A DNA stretch of 20,695 nt from Clostridiales bacterium. GTDB taxonomy: Bacteria; Bacillota; Clostridia; Saccharofermentanales; DTU023. The notes beneath the pieces were generated by a model, which was not told the DNA's origin, searched no databases, and saw only the letters and a list, made by a program, of their open reading frames with translations. Made by a program: the position numbers and the translations under genes. The first letter of the stretch is position 1. Every line of letters begins with the position of its first letter. The stretch covers positions 1 to 20,695 of the forward strand of contig SFGY01000022.1 of NCBI GenBank assembly GCA_004556455.1, in the 5' to 3' direction. Of this stretch, positions 1 to 7,909 are shown one piece after another.

Positions 1-536
1 CTCATGACCTGGAGCTGGTATTTGATGTCCAGATGATTGGTCGGCTCGTCTAAAATCAGGATTGGGGTATCCTGAGCAAGTGCGCGGGCCAGAAGCACGC
101 GCTGCTTTTCACCTCCCGACAGAGTGGAAAACATACGTTCGCGATAGTCGAGAAGATCCACCAGCCTGAGGGCTTTTTCGACCCATTCATAGTCCAGGGC
201 GGAATCACTTTCCAAAGCATTCTTATAGGGATAACGGCCCATCAGCACCATTTTTTCTACGCTGAAGTCAAAGGGTAAGTCACTGTCCTGCGCGAGGACG
301 GCAAGCGCTTTTGCCGAGTCACGAACCGACATGCCCCAAAGCTCGCGGCCTCCCAGAAGGATTTGGCCGGAGTCCGGCTGGAGAACCCTGTAGATACACT
401 TCAAGAGTGTACTTTTACCTGAGCCATTGGGACCGATGAGTCCGGTAAAGCAGCCCTCCCGCGCCTGGAGGCTGACGCTGTTGAGAATCTGCTTATTGCC
501 CAGACGGATCGACAGATTGTTTACTTGAATATCCAT
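1..536 (-). CDS. btuD: Cobalamin ABC transporter ATP-binding protein (partial, 3' end outside window)
   Basis: Cytoplasmic ATPase of a FecCD/BtuCD-type importer. The 178 residues visible hold a Walker A (GPNGSGKS, about residues 35-42), a Q-loop region (LAQDSDLPF), the signature LSGGEKQR (about 139-146) and Walker B with the catalytic Glu (ILILDEPTNHLD, about 159-170). The H-loop and C-terminus lie beyond the window edge. The start ATG shares one base with the permease stop (TAATG), which indicates translational coupling. The family as a whole takes up cobalamin, haem or ferric siderophores. The cobalamin assignment is inferred from the riboswitch that heads the operon, not from the ATPase sequence. 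The ATPase function itself is certain. Confidence 0.85.
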   Translation of the reverse strand, partial: MDIQVNNLSIRLGNKQILNSVSLQAREGCFTGLIGPNGSGKSTLLKCIYRVLQPDSGQILLGGRELWGMSVRDSAKALAVLAQDSDLPFDFSVEKMVLMGRYPYKNALESDSALDYEWVEKALRLVDLLDYRERMFSTLSGGEKQRVLLARALAQDTPILILDEPTNHLDIKYQLQVM

Positions 537-1648
537 TAGTCCACTCCGAAGCTGTAGCTTGACTTAGCCATCAAAATGATGAAAAGCGGCGCACCGATCA
601 GTGAAGTCAGTATGCCGATGGGCAGTTCTGTACGCGGAATAATCACCCGACAGAGGACATCGGCCCAGAGAAGAAAGAGCGAACCCAGTAAGGACGTCAA
701 GGGCAGGAGATGCTTGTGCTCATTGCCGAATAAGAGGCGCACCATATGCGGGATCACCAGCCCGACAAAGCCCAGAATGCCCGCACTATATACGGCAAAG
801 CCAACCAGCAGTGACGCCACGAGCAGATACATCGTTCGCCGGTTCTTCAGCGACATGCCCAGGGTCATTGCCGCCTCGTCTCCCAGGAGCATTAAATTTA
901 ACGCCCGGTACTGGCTCCAGAAAAAGAGCAAGCCGATTAATGCCACAGGGAGGATCATAAGATTATTTTCCCAGGTCGCAGCCGCCAGACTGCCGAGCAT
1001 CCAGCGCATCACCGATTCAACAGCGCCACTCGATGTATTGATCACATAAAGCAGAAAGCTGCTCACTGCTGAACAAATAGCAGAAACCGCCGTACCCGCC
1101 AGGACCAGCTTAACTGAGTTTGCTTTGCCGCCCAGATTGGCCAGAGCCACCACGGAAAGCGAGATGACAAAAGCTCCGATAAAGGCCATGCTGCCCACGG
1201 CGGCGCTGCCAAAGACTGTACCCAGGCCAAAAACAATCGCCAGGATCGCTCCCAGACAGGCGCCGGAAGAAATGCCCAGAACATAAGGATCTGCCATCGG
1301 ATTGCGCACCACGGCCTGCATGACCGCGCCGCTGACCGAGAGACAGGAGCCGACCCCAATGGCCAGTACCAGACGAGGCAGACGAACAAACCAGACGATA
1401 TCGCTAAGGGAACCCTGTCCATAGCGCGCTGCATCCCCCAAACCCTTACCAGCGCCTAAAATGCTTTCCGTTAGGTGATACCAGATCACGCGGTAGATTT
1501 CTCCGGGCGGGATGGGAGCTGAACCCAATGTCACAGCGGCCGGCAGAGAAAGCAGGAGCAGCGTCAGCAGGATGAGCATGGCAAAATAAGGGGGCGCGGT
1601 TTTCCGCGCCCCTGCAGATAAAGGGTTTTTCAACTTACTTTTCTTCAT
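536..1648 (-). CDS. btuC: Cobalamin ABC transporter permease, FecCD/BtuC family
   Basis: Integral membrane permease that would form the dimeric channel for vitamin B12 import with the ATPase downstream. The 370-residue product is rich in hydrophobic segments, consistent with the roughly ten helices of this family. It carries family-typical stretches such as RLPRLVLAIGVGSCLSVSGA and the coupling region around GFVGLVIPHMVR. I chose the ATG at 1648 (MKKSKL...), which overlaps the end of btuF by 14 bp and gives a hydrophobic first helix soon after a basic N-terminus. An in-frame ATG at 1690 would add 14 residues but has no better ribosome site. Overlaps on both sides indicate one operon. Substrate is inferred from the riboswitch; haem or siderophore cannot be excluded from the permease alone. 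Confidence 0.85.
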   Translation of the reverse strand: MKKSKLKNPLSAGARKTAPPYFAMLILLTLLLLSLPAAVTLGSAPIPPGEIYRVIWYHLTESILGAGKGLGDAARYGQGSLSDIVWFVRLPRLVLAIGVGSCLSVSGAVMQAVVRNPMADPYVLGISSGACLGAILAIVFGLGTVFGSAAVGSMAFIGAFVISLSVVALANLGGKANSVKLVLAGTAVSAICSAVSSFLLYVINTSSGAVESVMRWMLGSLAAATWENNLMILPVALIGLLFFWSQYRALNLMLLGDEAAMTLGMSLKNRRTMYLLVASLLVGFAVYSAGILGFVGLVIPHMVRLLFGNEHKHLLPLTSLLGSLFLLWADVLCRVIIPRTELPIGILTSLIGAPLFIILMAKSSYSFGVD

Positions 1649-2774
1649 AAAGTTCCGGGTAAAGATTCTTCGAGAAAGCAAGAATGCCATCCAGGGTGTG
1701 CAGACCGCTGCAATAAATACCGGTCAGATTCACCGCAAAGACCTGATTGTTTTTCACCGCCTGGAGCGAAGCAAATTTCGGATTTTCTGTGATGATCTTG
1801 CTCAGATCTTCACCTTTGATCTCTTTGCCATCCAGTTCATAGCCGTCATACCAGACCATAAATATAGCTTCAGGGTTAGCCAGAATCAGATCTTCTGCGC
1901 TGATGTTCCCGCGGTATGCCCCTTTGCCAACCACCAGGTTTGAGCCACCATTGATGGCGATGTTGCCTCCCAGCGTCTGCTCAGAATAAACGCGGTAGGT
2001 TCCGCCTTCATCCTCCAGCACAGCCACGGTTTTGCGCTCTTTGTCCTTCAAATACTCGTTGATTTTTTCTTTTTCTTCGAGAATTTCATCGACCAGCTCA
2101 CGGGCCTTTTCCTGCACATCGAAGATCTTGCCAATGGTCAGAATGTCGACACATTCATGATAGATGGATTGAGGGACTCTGCCGCGGCAGGCGCTGTTCA
2201 AGGACATGTACGTCCCAATGCCGCGCTTATGGTAAAAGTCCACATCCCCGATATACTTTTCATCAAAGGTGGAATACCAGCCCAGGATAAAATCGGGTTC
2301 GAGCTGCAACACATCTTCACGTGTGGGACGACGATCAAAGTAATTCAGCTTAGCAAAGGCCTTTTCATACTTTTCATCGATCTTATCGTCCATCCCGCAG
2401 GCTCCGACGATACGATCTTCAAGGCCAAGAGCCAACATCACTTCAATGTTATTCTGATTCTGCACCCAAACCTTTTCCGGCACCTTTTTGACCTCAAACT
2501 CCACCCTTTCCTTCGCCGCATTGAAGGTGTTCAGGGTAAAGGGGTAGCTGGTTTTTTCCGGCTTTGCATCCAGAATCTTCTGGTATTCCTCTTCCAGAGG
2601 ATACTGTTCCTCCGTGGATTCCGGGGTTGTCGGATGATCCTTAATCTCTTCCTGAGTGAGCGGAACAAATTTACTTTCCTCGGGCTTGGCCTGAACTAAA
2701 ACAGGAAGGCCACTCAAGAAACTAAAGAGTAAGAGAAAAACCAGAGCTTTGCATACGCGTTTTCGAGCGAACAT
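1635..2774 (-). CDS. btuF: Cobalamin ABC transporter substrate-binding protein
   Basis: Extracytoplasmic solute receptor of the BtuF/FecB/TroA-like class (379 residues). The ATG at 2774 follows AGAGAGG by about six bases; the open frame extends 36 codons further upstream but that part is not signal-like. Residues 1-29 form a classic signal peptide: a basic start (MFARKRVCK), a hydrophobic core (ALVFLLLFSFLSGL) and a probable cleavage after VQA. No Cys follows the core, so there is no lipobox, which is unusual for a Gram-positive receptor. The mature part starts acidic and Lys/Glu-rich, then has fold-typical motifs such as LGLEDRIVGAC, VLQLEPDFILGW and the C-terminal NNQVFAVN. It is the first gene after a cobalamin riboswitch, which gives the substrate assignment. 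Confidence 0.8.
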   Translation of the reverse strand: MFARKRVCKALVFLLLFSFLSGLPVLVQAKPEESKFVPLTQEEIKDHPTTPESTEEQYPLEEEYQKILDAKPEKTSYPFTLNTFNAAKERVEFEVKKVPEKVWVQNQNNIEVMLALGLEDRIVGACGMDDKIDEKYEKAFAKLNYFDRRPTREDVLQLEPDFILGWYSTFDEKYIGDVDFYHKRGIGTYMSLNSACRGRVPQSIYHECVDILTIGKIFDVQEKARELVDEILEEKEKINEYLKDKERKTVAVLEDEGGTYRVYSEQTLGGNIAINGGSNLVVGKGAYRGNISAEDLILANPEAIFMVWYDGYELDGKEIKGEDLSKIITENPKFASLQAVKNNQVFAVNLTGIYCSGLHTLDGILAFSKNLYPELYEEK

Positions 2775-2780
2775 AAAAAC

Positions 2781-2817
2781 CTCTCTTTCCTTCCGCCAGA
2801 AGTCGAAGTCCAGAGAG
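2781..2817 (-). promoter_or_regulatory. Possible hairpin masking the btuF ribosome-binding site
   Basis: On the transcript, CUCUCU (complement of 2812-2817) can pair with AGAGAG (complement of 2781-2786), which is the Shine-Dalgarno of btuF; the 25-nt loop could form further pairs. This is a plausible translation-level output for the upstream riboswitch. The stem is only six base pairs, so it is tentative. Confidence 0.3.
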
Positions 2818-2835
2818 CATGAAAAAACTTGCTTG

Positions 2836-2910
2836 AAAAATCTGCTTTCTTTGCTTTGCAACGGCAACAGACAAGTTGTCAACGATAACAGACAAGCTGT
2901 AGCAAAGCAG
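2836..2910 (-). terminator. Possible intrinsic terminator in the btu leader (riboswitch expression platform)
   Basis: On the minus strand, CTGCTTTGC (complement of 2902-2910) can pair with GCAAAGCA (complement of 2852-2859), or its first seven bases with AAAGCAG (complement of 2842-2848), which is followed directly by ATTTTTC. The loop is long (over 40 nt) and holds a direct repeat. It sits between the riboswitch and btuF, where a terminator would be expected, but the structure is weaker than a textbook one. Confidence 0.35.
2859..2899. repeat. Tandem 20-bp imperfect repeat in btu leader
   Basis: Two copies, 2859-2878 and 2880-2899, match at 17 of 20 positions (plus strand: CAACGGCAACAGACAAGTTG and CAACGATAACAGACAAGCTG). 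They fill the loop of the possible leader terminator between the riboswitch and btuF. No known function is apparent. Confidence 0.7.
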
Positions 2911-2976
2911 GCAGATCCTATCGGCTTTTATCTCAGCACCCGGCAGGTCCCTTTCTGCGGAAGTTTCCTGACCTGT

Positions 2977-3161
2977 AAGTTAAGCAGGTTTCCTGGCTGA
3001 GGCCGTAACGCTCGTCGCTCCTTCTCACCTTGCGGCAATGGAATCTGCGCTTCGCTGGCCATGACAGTGACCGGATCGCCCGGGAATTACACCCGGTTCC
3101 CTATTATCCCCGAGATGTCACTTGATAAACTCAAGAATTCATCTCCGAGGGCACTTAACTT
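2977..3161 (-). promoter_or_regulatory. Cobalamin (AdoCbl) riboswitch
   Basis: The minus strand carries the conserved cobalamin riboswitch landmarks in order. A P1 helix forms from AAGTTAAG (complement of 3154-3161) and CTTAACTT (complement of 2977-2984), a perfect eight-base match. Next come GTGCCC, then GGGAACCGGGTGTAATTCCC at about 3101-3082, and the B12 box GCCAGGAAACCTGC (complement of 2984-2997). Between the last two lies a long variable peripheral arm. Size (about 185 nt) and order match the family. It lies just downstream of a strong promoter and upstream of btuF, so B12 should repress the uptake operon. Confidence 0.95.
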
Positions 3162-3173
3162 CAATTGAAGCTG

Positions 3174-3202
3174 ATTCTACCGGGGCTGAGGAGAAACGTC
3201 AA
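3174..3202 (-). promoter_or_regulatory. Sigma-A promoter of the riboswitch-btuFCD transcript
   Basis: On the minus strand: TTGACG (complement of 3197-3202), a 17-bp spacer, then TAGAAT (complement of 3174-3179). The predicted transcript starts about 3167, immediately before the P1 helix of the riboswitch. It lies in the gap after the radical SAM gene stop, so btuFCD need not depend on read-through. Confidence 0.8.
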
Positions 3203-3249
3203 CGCCGGGTAGAGACGTGAACATTTTGGGAAAACATAAACGGGTCTGT

Positions 3250-4674
3250 TTAGCGGCTTTTATGAGCTTTCCGGGCCGCTTTGTCGACTTCAATGAGTTT
3301 ATCTACCCGCTCACGGTCGGCTTTCTTCTGGACAAGATTCTCTTCCCAGAGCTCATTCGCCCGGTCTGTCCACTGATCGGCATAGGGCCTGGTTTTTTCA
3401 TACAAATCTTCGACAGGCTCGGGTGCTTCCAGGTCAGTGGAACGGGCAGCGGTTTCATGAACCATCTTCACGATGTTTTCCGGGTTCTCCAGCATCGGGC
3501 ATGGGCGGAAATGGTTGTCGTTAAAGGGCTGATTGTCGTGGTAAGCCATGAAGATGGGCGACTGCAAGACTTCGATCAGACTTTTCTCCCGGATATTGGC
3601 ATTGGAGTAGTGAATGAAAACGCAAGGCTCACAGTCTCCGTTGGCGTTGATATGGAAATACTCTTTGCCTCCGGCGATGCAGCCGTTGACAAACTCACCG
3701 TCATTTTGGAAGTCCATCAGGAAGCTCTTCTTATGGCCGCGAATGGATCTCAGCTGATTGATGACATATTCACGCTGTTCAGCTGTCGGCAGTAATTCCG
3801 GCGGAGCATCCTTGCCGACTGGCATGTAGTGGAAGAACCAGACAAAACGTGAGCCGGCATCGATCAGACTGTCGATAAATTCTTCCGAAGTGATGGATTT
3901 ATAGTTAGCACTGGTATAGCAGCAGGAATTACCAAAAGCCAGGCGTTTGTTTTTCATGATCTGCATGGCTTTTTGCACCCGCTGATAAACGCCTTCACCG
4001 CGGCGGGAGTCTGTCGCTTCTTCAAAGCCTTCGATTGAAATAGCTGGCACGAAGTTCTTCACTTTCAGCATCTTGTCGGCAAACTCCTCATCAATCAAAG
4101 TGCCGTTGGTGAAAGCCAGAAATTCGCAGTCACTGTGCTTTTCACAGAGTTTGAAAATATCGTCTTTGCGGACGGTCGGTTCGCCGCCGGTAAAGATATA
4201 AAAATGAACGCCTAACTCTTTCCCCTGCTCGATAATGCTGTCCAGCTCTTCATAACTGAGGTTGAGTTTGTGACCATAATCAGCGGCCCAGCAACCGGTA
4301 CAACGCAGGTTGCAGGCAGAAGTCGGATCCAGCAAAATGGCCCAGGGAATGTTGCAGTGGTATTTTTCCTGCGCTTCCTTACGGAGCTTGTTCCCCAGAA
4401 GACTGGCATTGAAGAAAAAGTTGACAAAGAATGTGACGAGGATATCCGCATCAGTATTTTTTAACAGCTCCATCACAAACTCATGCATGGGACTGTCCTT
4501 GTCTTCCAGAACATGGCGAACCCACCAGCGCTGACGTTCGAAGGTGTCTGGCTTATCGCCGAAATGGGCGTCTACCTTATCCATAATTTGAAGGGTTCTA
4601 TTTTCAGGATCTTTTAACATCCAATATAAGAGACTGATAAAGCCCTTTTTCATGACTTGTTCTTTAATATTCAT
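3250..4674 (-). CDS. Radical SAM protein with SPASM/twitch-like C-terminal cysteines, function unknown
   Basis: The 474-residue product has a radical SAM core. CNLRCTGC (Cys121, Cys125, Cys128, CxxxCxxC) binds the 4Fe-4S cluster, FTGGEPTVRKDD (about 161-172) is the SAM-binding GGE motif, and AISIEG (211-216) is a typical barrel strand. A C-terminal set of Cys332, Cys348, Cys351 and Cys392 resembles a SPASM/twitch auxiliary cluster domain, as in peptide-maturing or anaerobic sulfatase-maturing enzymes. About 115 residues precede the core, partly hydrophobic (ILVTFFVNFFF). The last 70 residues are charged and helical. The ATG at 4674 follows AGGAGG by seven bases; an in-frame upstream start at 4731 lacks such a site. 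No precursor peptide gene or B12-binding domain is visible nearby, so the substrate is unknown. It lies just upstream of, but separate from, the B12 uptake operon. Confidence 0.85.
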   Translation of the reverse strand: MNIKEQVMKKGFISLLYWMLKDPENRTLQIMDKVDAHFGDKPDTFERQRWWVRHVLEDKDSPMHEFVMELLKNTDADILVTFFVNFFFNASLLGNKLRKEAQEKYHCNIPWAILLDPTSACNLRCTGCWAADYGHKLNLSYEELDSIIEQGKELGVHFYIFTGGEPTVRKDDIFKLCEKHSDCEFLAFTNGTLIDEEFADKMLKVKNFVPAISIEGFEEATDSRRGEGVYQRVQKAMQIMKNKRLAFGNSCCYTSANYKSITSEEFIDSLIDAGSRFVWFFHYMPVGKDAPPELLPTAEQREYVINQLRSIRGHKKSFLMDFQNDGEFVNGCIAGGKEYFHINANGDCEPCVFIHYSNANIREKSLIEVLQSPIFMAYHDNQPFNDNHFRPCPMLENPENIVKMVHETAARSTDLEAPEPVEDLYEKTRPYADQWTDRANELWEENLVQKKADRERVDKLIEVDKAARKAHKSR

Positions 4675-4820
4675 CCGAAAACCTCCTAATACTCTTGTCA
4701 ACCTGACGGTGGAATGAGCACCGGACTTCATAAGCAGTTCGGATTCTGCCTATCATCTAAGCACTGTAAATATTTTAAAAAGCAGAAAAATGGGAGGCTA
4801 TATACAAAGCCTATTTAATG

Positions 4821-4934
4821 TCGTCTTTTCATACAGAGATAACGGCTTGTATAAACATGCTGTTCAAAAGTCTGTTCAACAAAGTTGAGAGTAAAGTGGA
4901 AGTTAGAGGTGAACAGCATTGCCTGAAAAGACGA
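4821..4934. repeat. Two-part inverted repeat downstream of the restriction gene
   Basis: Two nested inverted pairs are present: 4821-4831 with 4924-4934 (TCGTCTTTTCA against TGAAAAGACGA, 11 bp) and 4857-4866 with 4910-4919 (ATGCTGTTCA against TGAACAGCAT, 10 bp). The gaps between outer and inner arms differ (25 bp left, 4 bp right), as if one arm had gained or lost sequence. Neither strand has a U-rich tail, so it is not a simple terminator. The rest of the gene-free stretch 4675-5029 holds only a small stem (4944-4957, TGGAG/CTCCA with a 4-nt loop) and AT-rich sequence. It could be the edge of the inserted restriction-modification unit. Confidence 0.6.
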
Positions 4935-5029
4935 TGACGCGGGTGGAGTTTCCTCCATTTAAAAATAGAGATGGTTTCAATCGCGTGTTGCAGGACGCAC
5001 TCGAAAGATCATGGATGATAAAACATAGA

Positions 5030-6718
5030 TTATGCCACTAACCATTGGGTGACGCATTCTTGTATCTTGTCGTTCCAGTCATTTTCATCGACTGCGATTT
5101 CCTCTTGGCGCATAACTTCATCAAGAAACTGCCGGATATTACACGGGGTCGGGTGGTTACGATAATTATAGGAATTTTCCACAAGTCGCATGAATTGGCC
5201 TAATTCAAGAGGGATGATTTTTGTTTTTCCACCATAGTATGAAATGCCAATTTTGTTTAATGCAAAGAAATGGGCTAAACTCGCATTGTTGATTGACGGT
5301 GCAATAAACAAGCAATAAGTCTCTTTTCCCGTTCGTTTTTTCATCTGTCCAAAATGGCGTGCTACAGGTTCGCCTTCGCTTTCATATTGCCGCTGCCCTT
5401 GTTGCATAGTTACTTCTACAGACAAAACAAAGTCGTCATAATCACATTCAATATCAGGCATATTTCCAGATGCAGTAGAAAGCGGTTGCCCCATATCATC
5501 AAATTTGAAATTGCCTTTTATCTTACCGCCATCAAGCATAGTCATAGCCCGCCATGTGTTATATTCCAACATTAACGGTGCGTCATAGTAGCCGTCAGAT
5601 ATGATTTCATTATAGGTGTCTATAATTTCCGAATACAGGGCATAAGATTTTATTTCGTTTACTTGTGCCTTGATAACGGCCTCTTTGCGTTCCGCCACAA
5701 TAGCGTCACGCATATCTTTTAATTCTTCAATATCCTTGCCTGCAAGTTGCCGTTGCGTATAATCACTAATGCGCATAAGATGGTCAGTAACATTAGCGAT
5801 ATTATCAACGTACAAAACAGGGATTGTAGCGTCAAAGAGATAGGCCTTATATCTTTCGGTATCATCAACAAAAACAGGTCGTCTGTCTATGTTTTCAAGG
5901 ATAAAGTCAACCTCTTTCAGCTTGTCAGGATAGAAAGAAATTGAGCGGTTCCTATGGGAAATTGAAACAAGCCCCGTATAACGCAAATAACGAAAACAAG
6001 CGTCTGTATAGTCCCTTGTATTACTTTTCTTTGTAGTCAGAAACTTTTTCAAACTCTTGTCTGTTGTTTCCCTTGTCTTTGTTTTGCCTGCGTCTATATC
6101 CTCGGAATATGTCTGCATAAGTGCGTCAGTCCATTTTTCTTCAACGAATTTTTTGTACTGCCCTTTGTGTGCTTCTTTCTCTGCTCTGAAATTAAGAATT
6201 GCATTCTTTACCGTGTCATACTGCCTGTAGTCTGTCAGCATAAGGGCATAAATTTTTAATTCGTCAAAAGAAAGGCTTTCTAAATCACGAATAAGCCGCA
6301 TGATTTCCAAATACGGCTTGATAAAGAAAGTTCCCTTAATATTATTGGTTTCGACATGGTAAGGGGACGGAAATTGAAATTTCAATAATTGTCGCAAGAA
6401 AACCTCTTGCGACCTGTGTCCATATATCAACGCTTTACCCGCGTCAGTCAATTCTATGCGTGGGGACAAGTCAACAAAACCTAATGCCTTTGGCGCTCTG
6501 TTTATCCTGTCCCTTGCACTAAAATCTTTGTTATTTAAAGATCCGCATCCCTCAAAAAAACCGCTTTGTGCCAAAAGGTCGATAAACTCAATCTGTGATG
6601 GCTTGTTCCACTTGCGCCCGCTAAAATGTTCGCTCAATAGCTGGATTTCAGGTATCATTTTTGACGGTGTGCGGGGTGACGTTGTAAAGAAAAGAGCTTT
6701 ATTCTTCAAGTATGCCAT
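5030..6718 (-). CDS. AlwI-family type II restriction endonuclease
   Basis: The 562-residue product resembles the AlwI family of type IIS-like endonucleases, whose founder cuts near GGATC. The N-terminus (KALFFTTSPRTPSKMIPEI) and the helical middle are family-like. A PD-(D/E)xK-type site is seen as MPDIECDY (Asp422) followed 13 residues on by SVEVTM (Glu435, with Thr437 in the place of the usual Lys), as in the related BstNBI-type enzymes. GGAGTGCGGAG precedes the ATG. The gene starts 17 bp after the methylase stop, so the two form a methylase-first operon, an order that favours protection before cutting. Base composition is clearly AT-richer than the flanking genes (one sampled 60-base line is 35% GC against 53% in the exporter genes), which suggests acquisition. 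The actual recognition site is inferred from family only. Confidence 0.85.
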   Translation of the reverse strand: MAYLKNKALFFTTSPRTPSKMIPEIQLLSEHFSGRKWNKPSQIEFIDLLAQSGFFEGCGSLNNKDFSARDRINRAPKALGFVDLSPRIELTDAGKALIYGHRSQEVFLRQLLKFQFPSPYHVETNNIKGTFFIKPYLEIMRLIRDLESLSFDELKIYALMLTDYRQYDTVKNAILNFRAEKEAHKGQYKKFVEEKWTDALMQTYSEDIDAGKTKTRETTDKSLKKFLTTKKSNTRDYTDACFRYLRYTGLVSISHRNRSISFYPDKLKEVDFILENIDRRPVFVDDTERYKAYLFDATIPVLYVDNIANVTDHLMRISDYTQRQLAGKDIEELKDMRDAIVAERKEAVIKAQVNEIKSYALYSEIIDTYNEIISDGYYDAPLMLEYNTWRAMTMLDGGKIKGNFKFDDMGQPLSTASGNMPDIECDYDDFVLSVEVTMQQGQRQYESEGEPVARHFGQMKKRTGKETYCLFIAPSINNASLAHFFALNKIGISYYGGKTKIIPLELGQFMRLVENSYNYRNHPTPCNIRQFLDEVMRQEEIAVDENDWNDKIQECVTQWLVA

Positions 6719-6735
6719 AACTCCGCACTCCTAAC

Positions 6736-7584
6736 TTAATAATTCTTGACTATGATGTGCATTTTATCGTTATTGAAACGGTTTCTGATATTTACGGCAT
6801 AATTCTTGTAATATTCGTCAAAAACATAGTCGCCGTACAATTTCATTGTCAAGGGTGTTTTCCCTATAACCATAAGAGCACGACAAGGCAGATTCTTAAA
6901 ATCTGCCGCTAAACGCCTGTGTTCTGCTTCATCAAAACCATTCATCATGTCTATATTTCCATAGTCGTTGAAAACGCAATCATACGGCGGATCAAGAAAA
7001 ATAAAATCATCTTCTCCCGCCATATCAAATACCTGCCGATAGTCAAGATTATAAAGTTCAGCCCCTTGTAGCAGTTGGCTGTGCTGCTCTGTAACTAACT
7101 GTGTATTCAAGTTTGGGTAACGGCCAAACGGTACGTTATATTCTCCATTGCTGTTATACCTAATCATCCCCGAATACGCTGTTTTGTTTATAAAAAAATA
7201 TATAACTCCATCCAGATAACTACCGTCAGGGTGGTTGAAGTTTTCCCGCATTTTATAGTATAAATCTTCATTTGCATTGGGAACACGTTCATCCGGGGTC
7301 AGCGCTTTAAGCTTCTTGAATGCGGCTTGATTGGCTTCATACTTTCGCTGTAGTTCATCAAGCTGGGCACGCATTTCCGGGTAACTGTCGCGTAATTGAC
7401 GATAGAACAACATAAGCCGGCCGTTGACATCGTTAATGATAGCGTTTTCCGGCTCAAGATAAAAATAAACAGCACCTCCGCCGAAAAACGGCTCAATATA
7501 GCGGTCAAAATCATCGGGGATGCATTGGAGAAAGCGGGGGATTTCCCGCGATTTCCCGCCCCTGTATTTTAACACTGGATTCAT
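6736..7584 (-). CDS. DNA adenine methyltransferase, Dam/D12 class
   Basis: N6-adenine methylase of the D12 (Dam, alpha) class, 282 residues, about the usual length. Motifs in order: motif X KYRGGKS (6-12), motif I EPFFGGGAVYF (31-41) that binds S-adenosylmethionine, NDVN (51-54), and the catalytic motif IV DPPY (198-201). The ATG at 7584 follows GAGAGGTGA. It is the first gene of the restriction-modification pair and should protect the host against the AlwI-like enzyme. Dam-class enzymes typically modify GATC. The GGATC site is asymmetric, but each strand contains GATC, so one such enzyme could protect both strands; this is inference. A solitary Dam role is less likely because the endonuclease follows directly. 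Confidence 0.9.
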   Translation of the reverse strand: MNPVLKYRGGKSREIPRFLQCIPDDFDRYIEPFFGGGAVYFYLEPENAIINDVNGRLMLFYRQLRDSYPEMRAQLDELQRKYEANQAAFKKLKALTPDERVPNANEDLYYKMRENFNHPDGSYLDGVIYFFINKTAYSGMIRYNSNGEYNVPFGRYPNLNTQLVTEQHSQLLQGAELYNLDYRQVFDMAGEDDFIFLDPPYDCVFNDYGNIDMMNGFDEAEHRRLAADFKNLPCRALMVIGKTPLTMKLYGDYVFDEYYKNYAVNIRNRFNNDKMHIIVKNY

Positions 7585-7860
7585 TCGCGGCTCACCTCTC
7601 TTTCCTTGACTTTATATAGAATCTCTGAAATAATAACATATTTAGTGTTGAAATAGTAGTTTTTAGAAGCTCAATTTCTTTCATCCATCCAGTCATTCTG
7701 TCTTACAGTACAGCGTCAAGCCACGTTTATCTGACTATACTGCGAAAAGCCTCTCCGTAAGCGAGAATCAGAAATAGCAGGTCAAAAAGAATTTTGAGGA
7801 AAGTCAGGTATGGAACAGCGCCATGTTTGGATACCGAACCGACGGAGCTTTTTAAGTCAT
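7585..7860. other. Intergenic stretch without a recognisable gene
   Basis: About 275 bp between the methylase start and the tRNA terminator. The part next to the methylase (about 7605-7680) is very AT-rich and must hold the promoter of the restriction-modification operon. A TATATAAA-like sequence is present on the minus strand near 7611-7618 but I see no well-spaced -35. The remainder shows no gene, RNA or repeat that I can support. Confidence 0.5.
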
Positions 7861-7904
7861 AAAAAACGATACGGTAACTGATAAATTGTATCAATTACCG
7901 TATC
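7861..7904 (-). terminator. Intrinsic terminator of the tRNA operon
   Basis: On the minus strand a long stem forms from 7904-7895 and 7877-7868 (GATACGGTAA and its partner), extended by five more pairs (7889-7893 with 7879-7883) after one mismatch, with a five-base loop. It is followed by GTTTTTTATG. It starts six bases after the tRNA-fMet CCA end. Confidence 0.93.
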
Positions 7905-7909
7905 TGCTT

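Noticed and set aside
3217..3795. Plus-strand open frame of 192 codons
   Set aside because: It is antisense to the end of the radical SAM gene, which has strong motifs; no family resemblance.
4987..5005. Weak resemblance to the 3' part of the tRNA-fMet gene, a possible attachment site for the restriction unit
   Set aside because: The match needs several gaps and mismatches, and no integrase or exact direct repeat is present.
7796..7805. GAGGAAAGTC resembles the first conserved block of RNase P RNA
   Set aside because: None of the other conserved RNase P blocks follows, and the tRNA terminator begins within 60 bp.
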